NCBI GenBank assembly: GCA_010015655.1
Contig: ML976689.1
Span: 1-64,000 of the forward strand
Direction of reading: 5' to 3'
Source: Bimuria novae-zelandiae CBS 107.79
Taxonomy: Eukaryota; Ascomycota; Dothideomycetes; Pleosporales; Didymosphaeriaceae
Length of the DNA stretch: 64,000 bases
Shown: piece after piece, positions 25,266 to 36,679 of the stretch
How positions within the stretch are numbered: position 1 is the stretch's first letter
Layout: each line of letters starts with the position of its first letter
Notes under the pieces: model-generated
Database searches by the model: none
Seen by the model: the letters and a program-made list of their open reading frames with translations, nothing else
What the model was told of the DNA's origin: nothing
Position numbers and translations under genes: made by a program

Positions 25266-25441
25266 TATTAGATGTTACGTCTTAATAGATGTCCTAATAA
25301 TTCAGGGGGTTGAATTAATGTATTAGGTTGTTCTGCCTATCTACGGGGTTCCCTTGGCAGGTTCTGTGTGTTCTTGGTTAATCCCCGGCCTTTTTCGGGC
25401 TACCCCTGATCCTCCGAACTTGATATGCTTTTTATCTGACA
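25266..25441 (-). repeat. Copia-1 5' LTR
   Basis: 176 bp direct repeat of 20233-20408. It precedes gag on the minus strand. Confidence 0.9.
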
Positions 25442-25446
25442 ATAAG

Positions 25447-25690
25447 CAACTTAGGAATAGGGCGAATTACTATATCGGGTACCTTAAATTCGCTAGTATA
25501 CTATACTAACCCACCCTAACTATCTACTTTTTTTTATAATAAACTAGGCATTCTTGCACGATAACTTATGCGCCTTTATTAAATAGCGTGTAATATAGAT
25601 AGGTAACACGCCGTGGTAGCACTTCTTATGCATAGTTAACTAATACTCCTATAAATAATTAAAATACGTAGCTATAATAATAATACACCT
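25447..25690 (-). pseudogene. TLH-E, N-terminal finger part
   Basis: Right-hand continuation of TLH-E beyond Copia-1. The minus strand reads a DUF3505-type block, YFNYLQEYQLTMHKKCYHG, near 25672-25600, aligned in position with the finger block of TLH-A. The target duplication of Copia-1 shows that this and 18115-20232 were once contiguous. Confidence 0.65.
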
Positions 25691-26600
25691 TAACACGCGC
25701 TGTTTATAGCTCCTTTTTAAACTAATTTTTTTTTATATTACGTTGTCGCGTTCTTTGTTCTAACCTGTCCTATCTATACTAAATAGGGGAAGCCACGGTG
25801 TGACCTAAATATAATCCCTAGGCCCTAATATAGTAAATAACGTTTTACGTAATACTATAGGCTTCTAATAAAATATAATAAAATAAATAGTAATTTCGCG
25901 TGCGCGTAATGCGTTATTATATTTATTAAATAATTACATAAAATAGGTTATGGGCTACTGTGTATATAGTGGTTAGACTCTAGTCCCCTAATAGTACTTA
26001 ACCTAACTACTACCCTCTACCTTACTACTACTATGCCTGCCTTATATTCTTCTCCTCTATTCTTCTTAAAGCCTTAAAGGATCTTATAGGTAGTGCGCGT
26101 AGTTTTCTGTTAGGTTCTATCTAGGATAGCTAGTCCTAAATGGGCTAAGGTTAGTTCTCGGGCAGGAGTACTTAGTAGGACGGGAGAGGGTGTAGTAATA
26201 GCTTACGCTTGTCACTAGGGCGTTGGTATCGAAGGTGTGTATAGCATAATTAAATCAACAAGGTTGCTTAGTTAGATCCAAACGATAGATTAATAAATAG
26301 GTTAAACGCGAATATAAGAGATCATTCTCGCGTTCCTATATACATAAGGATTTCTGTACTATCCAAGGTCTTGCTACCATTTATGGCTAGTATTATTATC
26401 TACGGCTAGTGCTGCCTTCCATGGCTGGTGCTACTATCCATGGCTAGTACTGCCTTTTATGGCTGGTGCTGCCTTGGCTAGATAGTACATTACGTGACCT
26501 CGATTGCGCAACCCTACCAAGTGTCACCCCCGCTAAGGGCCCGTTAGTCCTCCGCGTCCTATACATGTTCAAATTCTAACATTTTCCTGCCTATTATAAT
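25691..26600. other. TLH-E upstream region with a less RIPped patch
   Basis: No gene seen. Bases 26030-26600 have more CA/TG and a more even composition than their surroundings and contain the 19-bp minisatellite. This could be a younger insertion such as a solo LTR, but no terminal repeats or target duplication could be fixed. Confidence 0.4.
26383..26477. repeat. 19-bp minisatellite, five units
   Basis: Five consecutive 19-bp units of the form ATGGCTGGTGCTGCCTTCC with a few substitutions each (starts 26383, 26402, 26421, 26440, 26459). Confidence 0.85.
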
Positions 26601-26799
26601 AGTCGCGTTTAATGCTACTAGGCCCTATCTAAAGCCTATAAGCGACTCCTATTTAATTAAGGCTTATAACTAAGCTAAAGCACGCCCGAGTTTAGCGCGG
26701 GCTAATTAATTCTAGAGGATAATTATATTAACTATAAACCTATATTAATTATACTATCTATAATAGCGAGCGTTATGTTAATTCGAGATACGCTACTAG

Positions 26800-27950
26800 T
26801 TAACGTAGTAAAGCCTAAAGTCTAGAAGATATTAGTCTCTACTATTATATTTCTTTCTTAAGGTATTAATACAGAACTGCCTTTTTTTGTAATTAAGCTA
26901 TTAAAAAACTCTACGTAAATTGCTATCCCCTTCCTCTACTACCTTATTTCTTAAACGCTAGCGACTAGACTCTATAACTAAATCTTTATTTCTTATCTTA
27001 GTGCTAGATTTAAAACCCGCGCTCGAGAAGCTAGCTAAGTATATTTTTAAGATTTTTAATAATTATTATTATGTAGACTAGGAACGGGAGAAAAAGTAAC
27101 CTAAGAAAGCCTAATAGTAAAAATACTATAGTAGACTCCTTAAGCTAGTAGAGTTAGCTAGGGCAGAGGAGAAATTCGCGTATAATACTATTAAGATAAA
27201 GGACTATACCTAAATTACATAGGTAATTAAGCAGCCTGCTAGAAAAGATAGTAACTTTTACTAGGAGATTATATTACCCTACTATACTACTTTTAACATG
27301 CTAACTAAGACTCGTGCGGTTAGTAATTTATTAATTTAATAAAACGTTATTATCTTTTTATAAACCTGGCGGGACTATAGGACGCCTATTTTTAAATATA
27401 CTTTAGCTATTACTAGCACTACTATATTAACACAGGTTACTATAGCGCTACTATATAATTTAGATTGCGCCTTTTAGCATGCCTAGCACGTAAGCTAGGT
27501 TTATAAGCTACGTGTTAAAGTCGTAACTATTAAGTATCGCTAGGCTATAGTATTCCTTAATTATACCTACGCGAAGAAGGTATCCTAGTTAAGAATTAAT
27601 AAGATAGGTATTAGATATGCTAAAACCTAGGCTATTAATACGCTACGTAAGCTTATTAACTTAATAAATATACTTAAGAAAAGGAGGGCATTCTAGAGAT
27701 AACTAAATATAACTAGTTACTAGTATTAGCTCGCGGAAACGCTAGGCTAGGGTAGCCTCTACCTAATGCCTAAAAATATTATAAATATATAGGTAAGGAA
27801 CTACGCGATCAACGCGTGATTACTCTAGCTATAACTAATTTAGCGTGTAAATCCTAACGCCTACGCTATAAGTAAGCCCTAAATACGTAGATTAAAAAGA
27901 ATGGTTTAAATAGCAGTGCTATCTAGGGCTAAAAAAAGCTTTATATTAAG
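26800..27950 (+). pseudogene. Unrecognised RIP-degraded coding relic
   Basis: One plus-strand frame reads as a Lys/Glu-rich protein-like sequence if RIP-type stops are read as Gln or Trp (for example YNTIKIKDYT near 27180 and RRLKRMVQIAVLSRAKKS near 27900). The minus strand reads less like protein. No motif was recognised, so neither family nor function is proposed. It ends where the 575-bp repeat starts. Confidence 0.35.
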
Positions 27951-27955
27951 CAGAA

Positions 27956-28530
27956 TAGCGCTGCTCGCTAGATTAAGGAGGTAGTTAATAGTAATAATAA
28001 AGAGAGTAGTAACGAAGAGCCTATATAGTTAAGGAGTTCCTTACAACGCCTATAATAACTAACCCTACTTAAGTTAATAAGGCTATAGTAGGCTATTTAG
28101 TTTTAGAATAATTAGCATATATAGTATAAATAAGAGTTATTTATTAGACATTACACTAAGCCCTCGCTTCTAGTTAATATATGTTTTATGTTATGTCTAT
28201 GCGTAATTGCACCTAGGGCTAAGTATAATAGTTAGGCGTTTATAACGCGTTTAACTTACCCCTATTAACCTTAATGCGTAACCCTAACCATATCTACCCT
28301 ATTAATTAGTATTATATAAATTATATAAAAGGTGTAACTTAGTCTCTTCTTTTATATACTTAAATTTTAGGAAAATTAATCCGCGGGATTCTTAATAGTC
28401 TAACCCTTAAAGTTACTAAATAGTTCTTCTTTTTATGGGGGTGCATGCTATAAAATACCCGCACCCTATATAGTTTAGAATATAGGGTTAAATAGTATTA
28501 GGGTTTATACTATTTAGAGCCCTGGGTTAG
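27956..28530. repeat. 575-bp TLH-flank repeat, copy 2
   Basis: Same length and order as 17540-18114, with a telomere-like box at 28265-28289 and the terminal sequence GAGCCCTGGGTTAG (GGGTTAG at 28524-28530). The next bases begin the hairpin satellite. Confidence 0.8.
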
Positions 28531-29110
28531 GGCCCGCCGCCCACCCCTTTTATATTTTATAATCAGTTTTTTTTTTTTTTTTTTCTTTCTTTATTATAAT
28601 TTTATATTATTATATCTTTTCTTTGTCGCTTACGCTCTAGTGACACCTAAAGGGCCTATCGCCCACCCCTTTTATATTTTATAATTAGTTTTTTTTTTTT
28701 TTTTTCTTTATTATAATTTTAGATTATTTTTTTATACCTTTTCTTTATTACTTACGCTTTAGTAATACCTAACGGGCCTATTGTCTACCCGTTTTATATT
28801 TTTTAATTTAGTTTTCTTTTTTTTCTTCTCTTTTTTTTCCCTTTTTTTTTAAATTAAAATTTTACATTATTATTATTCTATACTATTATTATATAACCTT
28901 TCTTTATTACTTATGCTTTAGTAATACCTAAAGGGCCTATCGCCCATTCCTTTTAAAAATTTTAATTAAATTTTTTTTTTTTTTTTTTATAATTCTTTTT
29001 TATTGTTATTATTTTATTCTATTATTTTATTATTTTCCTTTATTACTTATAATCCATTTTTACTTTAAAGGCTCACTATATTACCTTTTTTTAAATTTAA
29101 TTCTTTTTTT
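28531..29110. repeat. Tandem satellite with paired hairpin motifs and poly-T tracts
   Basis: Units of about 120-160 bp. The core is ATTACTTACGCTTTAGTAAT followed by a short spacer and GGGCCTATCGCCC. Cores lie near 28625, 28742, 28903 and 29037, with a partial unit at 28531. Both parts can fold: ATTACT pairs with AGTAAT, and GGGC with GCCC. Each unit carries a poly-T run of up to about 18 bases, which on the minus strand is a poly-A run. Related cores appear at 35334 and 35546. Confidence 0.7.
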
Positions 29111-29141
29111 TTATATAATTTATTTATTATTATTATTTTAT

Positions 29142-29381
29142 TATTAAATGGACTCTCTGCTAGCAATTGCGTACGAGGCAGAAAGGTTTACACGGTGTAA
29201 ACATCGTACGGGGGGGGGGGGGGGGTAACTAGTGTTAATTGCTTTTTCCTGTCTATTGTACGAAGGAAAGGGTTAATGTTAATATATTCCTAGTCTCTAT
29301 ACACGAAGATCCGTACCCTTCTAGATCTTAAGCATAAAGGTCCATGTGTATCTAGTCTACATAACTACTACTATTTAGACA
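29142..29381 (-). repeat. Copia-2 3' LTR
   Basis: About 240 bp. It contains the palindrome-like TTTACACGGTGTAAAC followed by ATCGTACG and a run of about 16 G (29211-29226). It matches 34803-35035. Confidence 0.85.
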
Positions 29382-29399
29382 CTAGTAACTTTTCTTTTT

Positions 29400-32300
29400 C
29401 CTTTATATAAACCTTACTAATTTTTGCCCTGTTTTATCCTGCGCGTATAAAGCGTTTACTTTATAGCGCCCTTTTCCCCCTCTCGTATAGGCTTAAGTCT
29501 GTTAACTAACGCTTTAACTCTTATAGTTAGTTAGTTATGTAAGATTAGTTTTTTAAGCGTAGAGTTTAGCGCCTTCTTTGTATAGGCATCTACTAGGTTA
29601 TCCTTACTATTAATCTACCTAATTTCTATAACCTCCCTCTTTTCGTATAATTCTTAAATTAATATAATATTAATTATAAGCCTCTTCTCGTTTATTATAC
29701 TAAGCTTTACAAGACATTTATATAGAGATCTTAAATCCGTGCATATTATAAGAGGTACTAGAGATATTCTAAGCGTACGTATAATCTAGTTAATTATCGT
29801 GCTTAGTGCGATCGCGCAGTTAAATCCTCCTACCATCCTATATAGCTTACTAGCTAGTACGGAGCGGGTAACGCGTTTACACTTAGAGGGGTTCTAGTGT
29901 ATAATATTGCTTATAATTTCGAAGTCGTACGAGTTCCTAGTACGCTGCTTAGTCCTAAAAATAATAAGGAAGCTAAGCTATAAACTTAGGTCCTTATTAT
30001 TCGCGAATAATTTATTAGTAAAGATAAATAACTTCGTACGGGAGAAATTAAGTGGTACGTATAATAGTTCTTAATTCTGGTTATTAATTTGCTATTAGAT
30101 TTATACGTTTAATACCTTAATATTATCGTGCGACGGGAATACAGCTTAAGTAATAGTAGACAAGTTAAATACTACCTTAGGTTAATATACTAATACGATA
30201 TAGGCACCTCGTGCGCGCTATTTAATATACTTTTACACAGCGCCCTTTACGTTTAGGTCTACTGTATAGAGGTTCCTAGCTTGTCCCTTCTAATTTAACA
30301 AGATTATAGTATTATCTTGTACGAGCTAGATCTTCTCTCTATTAAATTCTATAGGCTATTTATATAATAAAATTATCTTAGGCTTCGCGCAGAACTTAGC
30401 CTTTTATAGCTCTTTTTCTTCACGTCGCGCGAAATTAGTTATAACAATACTAAGGGTGTTATCTATTTATAGCCTTATAATTCTAAACGTTGTTATGCCT
30501 TCGTGCGTAATTAATAGGCATAGATCGTACGAGGAGGTTTCCATGCGAAGTTTGTCCTTATAGTGGTTATAATATATCTTAAACTAATACAGGCCAGATT
30601 CTACTGCGCCGTATAGTGGCCGCACAACTCTAAATATCGTGCGCGGAGGAAAACTCTCACAGAGTTCTCTTAGTAGTCGTGCGAATAACGTTCGTGTAAG
30701 TCTATCTATTAACTATACGTACGCCTGGGTGATATCGCATAGCTTACAGTGTATACTATACGAAGCCATTAGTAATGGGCTAATAGCCAGGATTAGCCTC
30801 TGGCTTATTCTTTAAATTATAGGAGACTGTGTGAGGATCTCCTTCTTTTCCTTATCTAAATGCCCTACAAAAACAAGTCGTGATTTTTCGTATAACTATG
30901 TTTATTTCCCTTTTATTTCGCGTACAAGGCGAAGGTTAAAGATTCGTCCCTTATAAATAGATAGATCGTACGTAAGCACCTTAAAAGTGTCTCCTATAAT
31001 TAGGCTCTCTATTTCTATACAGTCTAACTCTTTAAATAGTTCCCTAGGTGTTGTAATCACACTATCTACGCGGAGTTTAATTACTAACGTGTAGTTATCC
31101 TTCTCCTTCTAGGTAAGAAATATTATATCTTATATAGGATTCTTGCGCGGTCTTCTACGTCCTCTCTTAACTAGTTATAGCGCTGGCTCTAGATCTAGTT
31201 CGTACGATAAATCTAATACTATATCTTTTACTAGTAGATCGTGCGGAGCTACTTCCTCTATTAACACTAGTTACTTACGTGGTCGACCTCTCTTTTATAC
31301 TTGTGGAGGATCCCTTCGTACAAGAGCTAGTTTATCTAGGTCTAGTAAGTCTCGTATAGATTGTTCCTCATTCTCTGCACGGTAATATAGCTTAACTTAT
31401 ATAGCTTAGAATTTCACTAGACCGTTCTCTAGCTTAATAATAATGTCTTAATCTTTAATTCCTTTTATCTTATACGGCCCGAGCCATCCTTTCTTCTCAC
31501 GCTATGTTATTACTTCTAAACTAAGTAGAAGATTTAGCACTTCGTGTAAGGTTAGGCTATTCTAAGTGTTAATTATATAATTAATATTAACTTTCGCCCT
31601 CTTGCTTTAAAGCATCCTTATTATCTTTCGTATAATATTGGCTTGCGTAATAATGTTAGGAGATAGTGCGGAATCTATATTAATTCTTAGGTACGTTCTA
31701 AACACAAGTAATGTGGGTACGAGACTATTTAGTCCTACTATATTATTAAGGGCTTTAATAGCTATCTATAACACTAACTTATCGTTTGTATAATTATCTA
31801 ATTCTATATAGAGGATATCGTACGCGCGTCGCAATGGCGCGTATACGCGTTTAATCTTCCCTATAGCCTAGTAAGCCTTAACTAGTATCTATTAACACGT
31901 TGCTCCCATAATCTTTACGCGGTTCTAGAAGTCTTTAGACGCAAAGTTCGTACCAAGGTTATATATAATATAATTAGATAGGCCTTAGTACGTGTTAATC
32001 CAACACTTGCATAGCGCGTCCTAGGTATCTTATATAGATATTAATTTTAAAAAGGTTACTACTTAAAATAATTTATCCGCGTTAATTACATAGAGTGCGT
32101 CTTAGTTACTAATTTATATAACGTTAATTACTATCTCGTAATTAAAGTACAAATTATCCTTAATAGTAAACTTAAATCTTTATAGGGCTAGATCGTGTAG
32201 CTAATATATATAGCAGAACTTTTTAATCTCCTTAAGTATAGAGGGATTAACGTTATGTCCGGCGTGCTTAAGCATTATGTAAAGTTGTTTTATATAAGGA

Positions 32301-34780
32301 TAGCCAAATCTCCTATATAGCTATTAAAGATCCTATTTAGTAAAGAAGGACATTAATTCCTCCTTTTATACGTTAAAGAATAGATAACCTTATTTTTGTA
32401 CGATAAGAATAGTATTACTATTACTTTATACAATTATATTCTGCACGTTATTAAAGTACGCACCTATTTGGTCTATATCTATAAAAGATAGTAGGAATAG
32501 TATTAGAGTGTCTAGGATATAGTACGTCACGTTACTAACTAGATTAGTAATCTATATAGTACTAACTAATCCTGTTAATCCTTATCCTCTAAAGCTAATA
32601 CTCTCCTTACTTAGTATCTAGTCCACTTTTGTACGAGGGAATTCTCGCAGGTAGGCTTTAAGTTATAACTTTTTAATAGTAGAAATCCTTACCGCGCTAG
32701 TGTCCTATAGTTTACCTTAGTATACTATATAATATTAATTTTTAAGGATAAACTATTCTGCGTATCCCTTAGGTTCTAGGCTATAGATGTCCTCTACTAT
32801 CGCGTGGTAGAGAAATATAGCTATAGTAAGATAGTTAATAATCTCTTTGCCTTCTTCTTTATCTAGGTTATTATTATTATACGACTCCTCTTCCTCTTAC
32901 TCTAGTTTACTTTTAAATTCTTAAATATACGCGCTCACCTCCTTGCGCGTTAGTGTTTTATTATAGAATTCTTTATATAAGGAGATATACTAGCGTTTTG
33001 CACGGGATTAATCCGTGTAAGGATAATTTATAGACTAATATTTTTCCTTATAATAGACAAAGCATTGCTTTAGTCGTGCGAAGAACTATAATCTAAATAA
33101 TCCTTTATATCCCCTAGGGCTTCTTTTACGTTATTAATAGCCTCGCGTACGTGATAAGCTATATCGCCTATTAGTGTAGTACGTATCCTGGGATTCGCTT
33201 ATAAACGTATTATTCTATTAGTTAATAGAGACTTAGAGTGCCGCACGAAGATCGCTAAATAATGCTTTATACGTGGGCTTAATTAAGAATATAGCTTATT
33301 CTAGCTTAGGCTGTCCTTAACATGCTTATATAATAGCAGTATAAAAAGGTATCTCGCCTTAGAATTATAGGCTAAGGGCTTTCTATGTAAAAGTAAGTTT
33401 ATTAATTATTACTTCTAGAGCTTCGTGCGGGGTTTTTGTAGAGTTCTCCTATCTAATTCGTGAGAAGCTTATTATTGTCTAATCTATCTAATACTAGTTA
33501 TGGTTCACGTTAGTATTAAAGTAATTACTAAGCTACTTATATAGTAACTTTCATGTTCGTCCTAGGCTAATATTATAAAGGTAGAACATGTGCGCATGCC
33601 CTTTAAGGATATTAGGAAAAATGCTTACGTACGAGGCCTTATAGATAATAAGGCGTTGGCAAAGCTTAATAAATACTATTACCTTATTAGCTAGGATATC
33701 GTATAGTTGCCCTGTGTAGTTATTTTCCTTCTTCCAGGCCTTCTGGAATTGTATAACCTTCTTAGGCGCAAGATTCTCCGCTGCAATCCCTCGTATAGGT
33801 AGAAGTTAGTATAAATTATACGGCGATTGGATCGTGTGCGGTGGGTATAGGCTTTAAGGGATTTTATGCGGAGCTATAACTATAGAAATATATAGCTGCC
33901 CGGTTGTGCTCTTATATAATGGGCTGGCATAAGGTGGTTGTACTAGTTGCGGAGAAAGTATCGAGTCTGCGAGTAATTCGTACGGGGACATAATCTGCGG
34001 CGTTAGAACTGGCGCTAGTGATGGTAATTCTGTATAGTGCTATAATAGGACGTTAAAAGCGTATTCTTTTTTTATAAGTCCGTATAGCGTAGTAGCCTCT
34101 ATTTTGTCTTTCTTAAAACTAATACCCTTGTTCCGTAGGGTAGCAATTAGTTCTCATAAAAAGGGTTAGCTAAGATCTTTAAAGTATACAAGCTTCTACT
34201 CTATAAAATTATTCTAGAAGTTCTTAAGGGTTTATATGCCTATTACGCTTAACGCGCGAAGTTCTATAATTAAGTTAGCTACGTACAAGTTAAGTTTCTT
34301 CTTTAGTGTATTGTCTAATAGTTTAATCTTGTCTACCTAGTCCTTAATATTTGTCTGCTCTGCTAGGATCTTTGCTAAGATACTTACAAGTGGTACGTAT
34401 TAGTTATACGTTAATACGTTATATTAGTTAGTTTGTGATAGAGCTGGCGTTGCTTATTACTTTATAATAGTTAGTTATGCGTTATTATGCGCTATCTTAC
34501 TTTTTATCGTACGCTGCCTTTAAATAGCCTTATATAAAAAGATAAAACGGATCTCTTAGCGTTAAACAAGCACTACTATTTGTACGGTACCTCTAAATAG
34601 TATTATATAGACAGGTTTCTTGCTCTTACTTAGGTAACTAAATAGAGATTTATAGCCACTCGCACGTAAACCAGACTCTATCTTTACTCTTACTAATTTA
34701 TCGTTAAAGTAGTAAGGAAAAGGATTTTTCTTATATGCGAACCTCTAAACAGAAAGGTATAAGAAAAGCTTCCTCTTTTA
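29400..34780 (-). pseudogene. Copia-2 gag-pol polyprotein, RIP-degraded
   Basis: Minus-strand relic. The reverse transcriptase block FNLRLVREIKGK is near 30945, then LTQSPIIQR near 30820 and CDITQAYV near 30741-30715, a signature of fungal Ty1/copia RT. A block matching the TDDT active site reads IDNT near 30450, the second Asp lost by RIP. A downstream block QRARGAYIVLVYQPKVVFNL lies near 30220. The gag/integrase half (31500-34780) is too decayed for confident motif calls. Stops are frequent. Confidence 0.8.
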
Positions 34781-34802
34781 TAGTATTTAAACTACTAATT
34801 AG

Positions 34803-35035
34803 TGTTAAATAGACTCTCTACTAGTAATTGCGTATAAGGTAGAAAGGTTTGCACGGTGTAAACATCGTACGGGGGGGGGGGGGGGTAACCAGTGTTAATT
34901 ACTTTTTCCTGTCTATTGTACGAAGGAAAGGGTTAATATATTCCTAGTCTCTGTGCACGGAGATCCGTACCCTTTTAGATCTTACGTACAGAGATCCGTG
35001 TGCATCCGGTCTACGTAACTACTACTATTTAGACA
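34803..35035 (-). repeat. Copia-2 5' LTR
   Basis: 233 bp direct repeat of 29142-29381. It has about 15 consecutive G (34871-34885) and lacks the short TTAATG duplication seen in the other LTR. Confidence 0.85.
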
Positions 35036-35051
35036 TTATAGTATTATTTTA

Positions 35052-35213
35052 TAGTAATTAGTAATTATGGCTTCACCCCTACAGGCAGCATTCCAAAAGT
35101 ATAATTATTATTAAAATAATAATTAACTAATTACATTAACTAGTTAGAAGGTAGGCTGTTTAAAACCATTATATAGCTATATATAGGGTTAAAGCCGTAA
35201 TCGCTAATTACTA
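35052..35213. mobile_element. MITE, Tc1/mariner-like, with TA ends
   Basis: About 158 bp between two TA dinucleotides. The left end begins GTAATTAGTAATTATGGCTT and the complement of the right end begins GTAATTAGCGATTACGGCTT, so there is a terminal inverted repeat of about 26 bp with a few transitions. No coding capacity. It starts 17 bp beyond the Copia-2 LTR. Confidence 0.65.
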
Positions 35214-35244
35214 TATAACCTTTTTATTTATTTATATTTTCCTA

Positions 35245-36650
35245 ATCCTCTAAAGGCCCTCTACCCATGCCTTATTTCTTTTTTTTTTTCATAATAGTTT
35301 TATTTTAAAGAAAGTTATTTGTTGTATAACTTTTCTTATTACTTATACTTTAGTAATACCTTTATAGTCCTTTAATAAATTTTTTTACCTAGATTTTTTC
35401 TTCCCTTTTTCTATATAAATATAATTACTTAAAATTTTAAAAAAATAGTTCTTTTATTATATAGTCCTCTACCCTTTTCTTGTTTGTTTTTATTTATAAT
35501 CTCCATTTTATTTTTTTTACATTGTATATTATTCTGTTTTTATAACTTTTCTTTATTGGTAATATAGTAATACATCCCAAATACTACTTTACTAAACTCC
35601 TTTATTTTATTTTCGTATTATTATTAGTTTTCTCTCCTAGTTTTTTTATCGTTTAAAAATTTTTAGACGTTAGGAATTTCTTTTATTTTATATAATTATT
35701 ATTTTATATTTAGGTTATATTATGTCTTTTCTATTATTTTTTCTTTATTATAATTATTGTGTTTACATGACTATTTTACATTTACTGTATAACTTTACGT
35801 TTATATTATTATAATATAAAAATTATAACTTTTAAACGTTTTACTTAACTATTTTCTTTTTATACATATAAGACGCCTATTATACGTATATTTTTACGTA
35901 ATATATATTCTATCCTTTTTTAATATATGTTTTTAAATAAACTAAGAAAGAAACCTAGGCGTAAACTAATAAAAGTATTAAAAAGTATATAAATATTTTT
36001 ATAGGATATTTTAGTATAAGGAATCTCCTTAACCTTATTATAATATTACTTTTATTTAATTTATTAGTACCTATTTTTATTTTATTAATAGTATTATTTA
36101 ATTTAATTTTATTATTTTACTTTTTACCATTTTCTAATTTTTTTTATTTAGCTTATATATTAATCCTGTAACTTTCGTTTTATTTAACTAATTTTTTTAA
36201 CGAAACAATACTATATCCCAAATAAAATAAATACTATATAAATATAGTAAACTATATTACTTTTAATATAACTATACTCTTTATTTATTTCTACGCGTCC
36301 TTTTACTTCTTTTTTAGTATAATAAAACCCAAATTAGACCTTCTATCCTAATTTTATAGTAGTAGTTTTTTTTATTTTAGCCTATTTTTCTTTTTATCCT
36401 TTCTTTTTTTTTAACTCTATTATTTCTTTTTCTTTTTCTTTTTTCTTTTTCTTTTTTCTTTTTCTTTTTTCTTTTATAAGAAACTATAAATTAACCGAAT
36501 TTTCCCTAGCTTACCTTTTTTATTAAGTCTTAAATAAAAAGTATATAGCAAATAAATATAACTATTACATTACTAAAGTGTTTACCCTATACTTGTATTT
36601 AATATCGCTTACCTAGCCATCTTGTATACTTACTCTAATCCCTGTTAAAC
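35245..36650. other. T-rich region with decayed satellite units and a microsatellite
   Basis: Two degraded cores of the hairpin satellite (35334 and 35546), then AT-rich sequence without any coding pattern. A TTTTTC-type microsatellite lies at about 36420-36476. Confidence 0.5.
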
Positions 36651-36679
36651 TCCCTTAAATAGTTATAATCTTAAATTAT

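Larger units (their letters stand above)
20233..25441 (-). mobile_element. Ty1/copia LTR retrotransposon (Copia-1), full length with target duplication
   Basis: Two direct 176-bp LTRs (20233-20408 and 25266-25441) bound a 5.2-kb element flanked by a perfect 5-bp duplication, ATAAG, at 20228-20232 and 25442-25446. The LTRs end in ATCTGACA, the complement of the 5' TGTTAGAT form; the outer ends have drifted to CGTTAGAT and TATTAGAT. Protein order on the minus strand is gag, integrase, reverse transcriptase, RNase H, so the right LTR is the 5' LTR. It inserted into TLH-E. Confidence 0.93.
29142..35035 (-). mobile_element. Ty1/copia LTR retrotransposon (Copia-2) with poly-G in its LTRs
   Basis: Direct LTRs at 29142-29381 and 34803-35035 begin (T)GTTAAAT and end ATTTAGACA. 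The inner region reads copia-type reverse transcriptase and RNase H on the minus strand. Four flanking bases match (TTAT at 29138-29141 and 35036-35039), too few in this AT-rich setting to be a firm target duplication. It lies within the hairpin satellite region. Confidence 0.85.

Noticed and set aside
26191..26581. Possible solo LTR starting TGTAG and ending AACA
   Set aside because: The flanking five bases differ and no second copy is in the window, so the ends are arbitrary.
29138..35039. TTAT on both sides of Copia-2 as a target duplication
   Set aside because: Only four AT bases match in AT-rich sequence and the fifth differs, so it is not evidence by itself.
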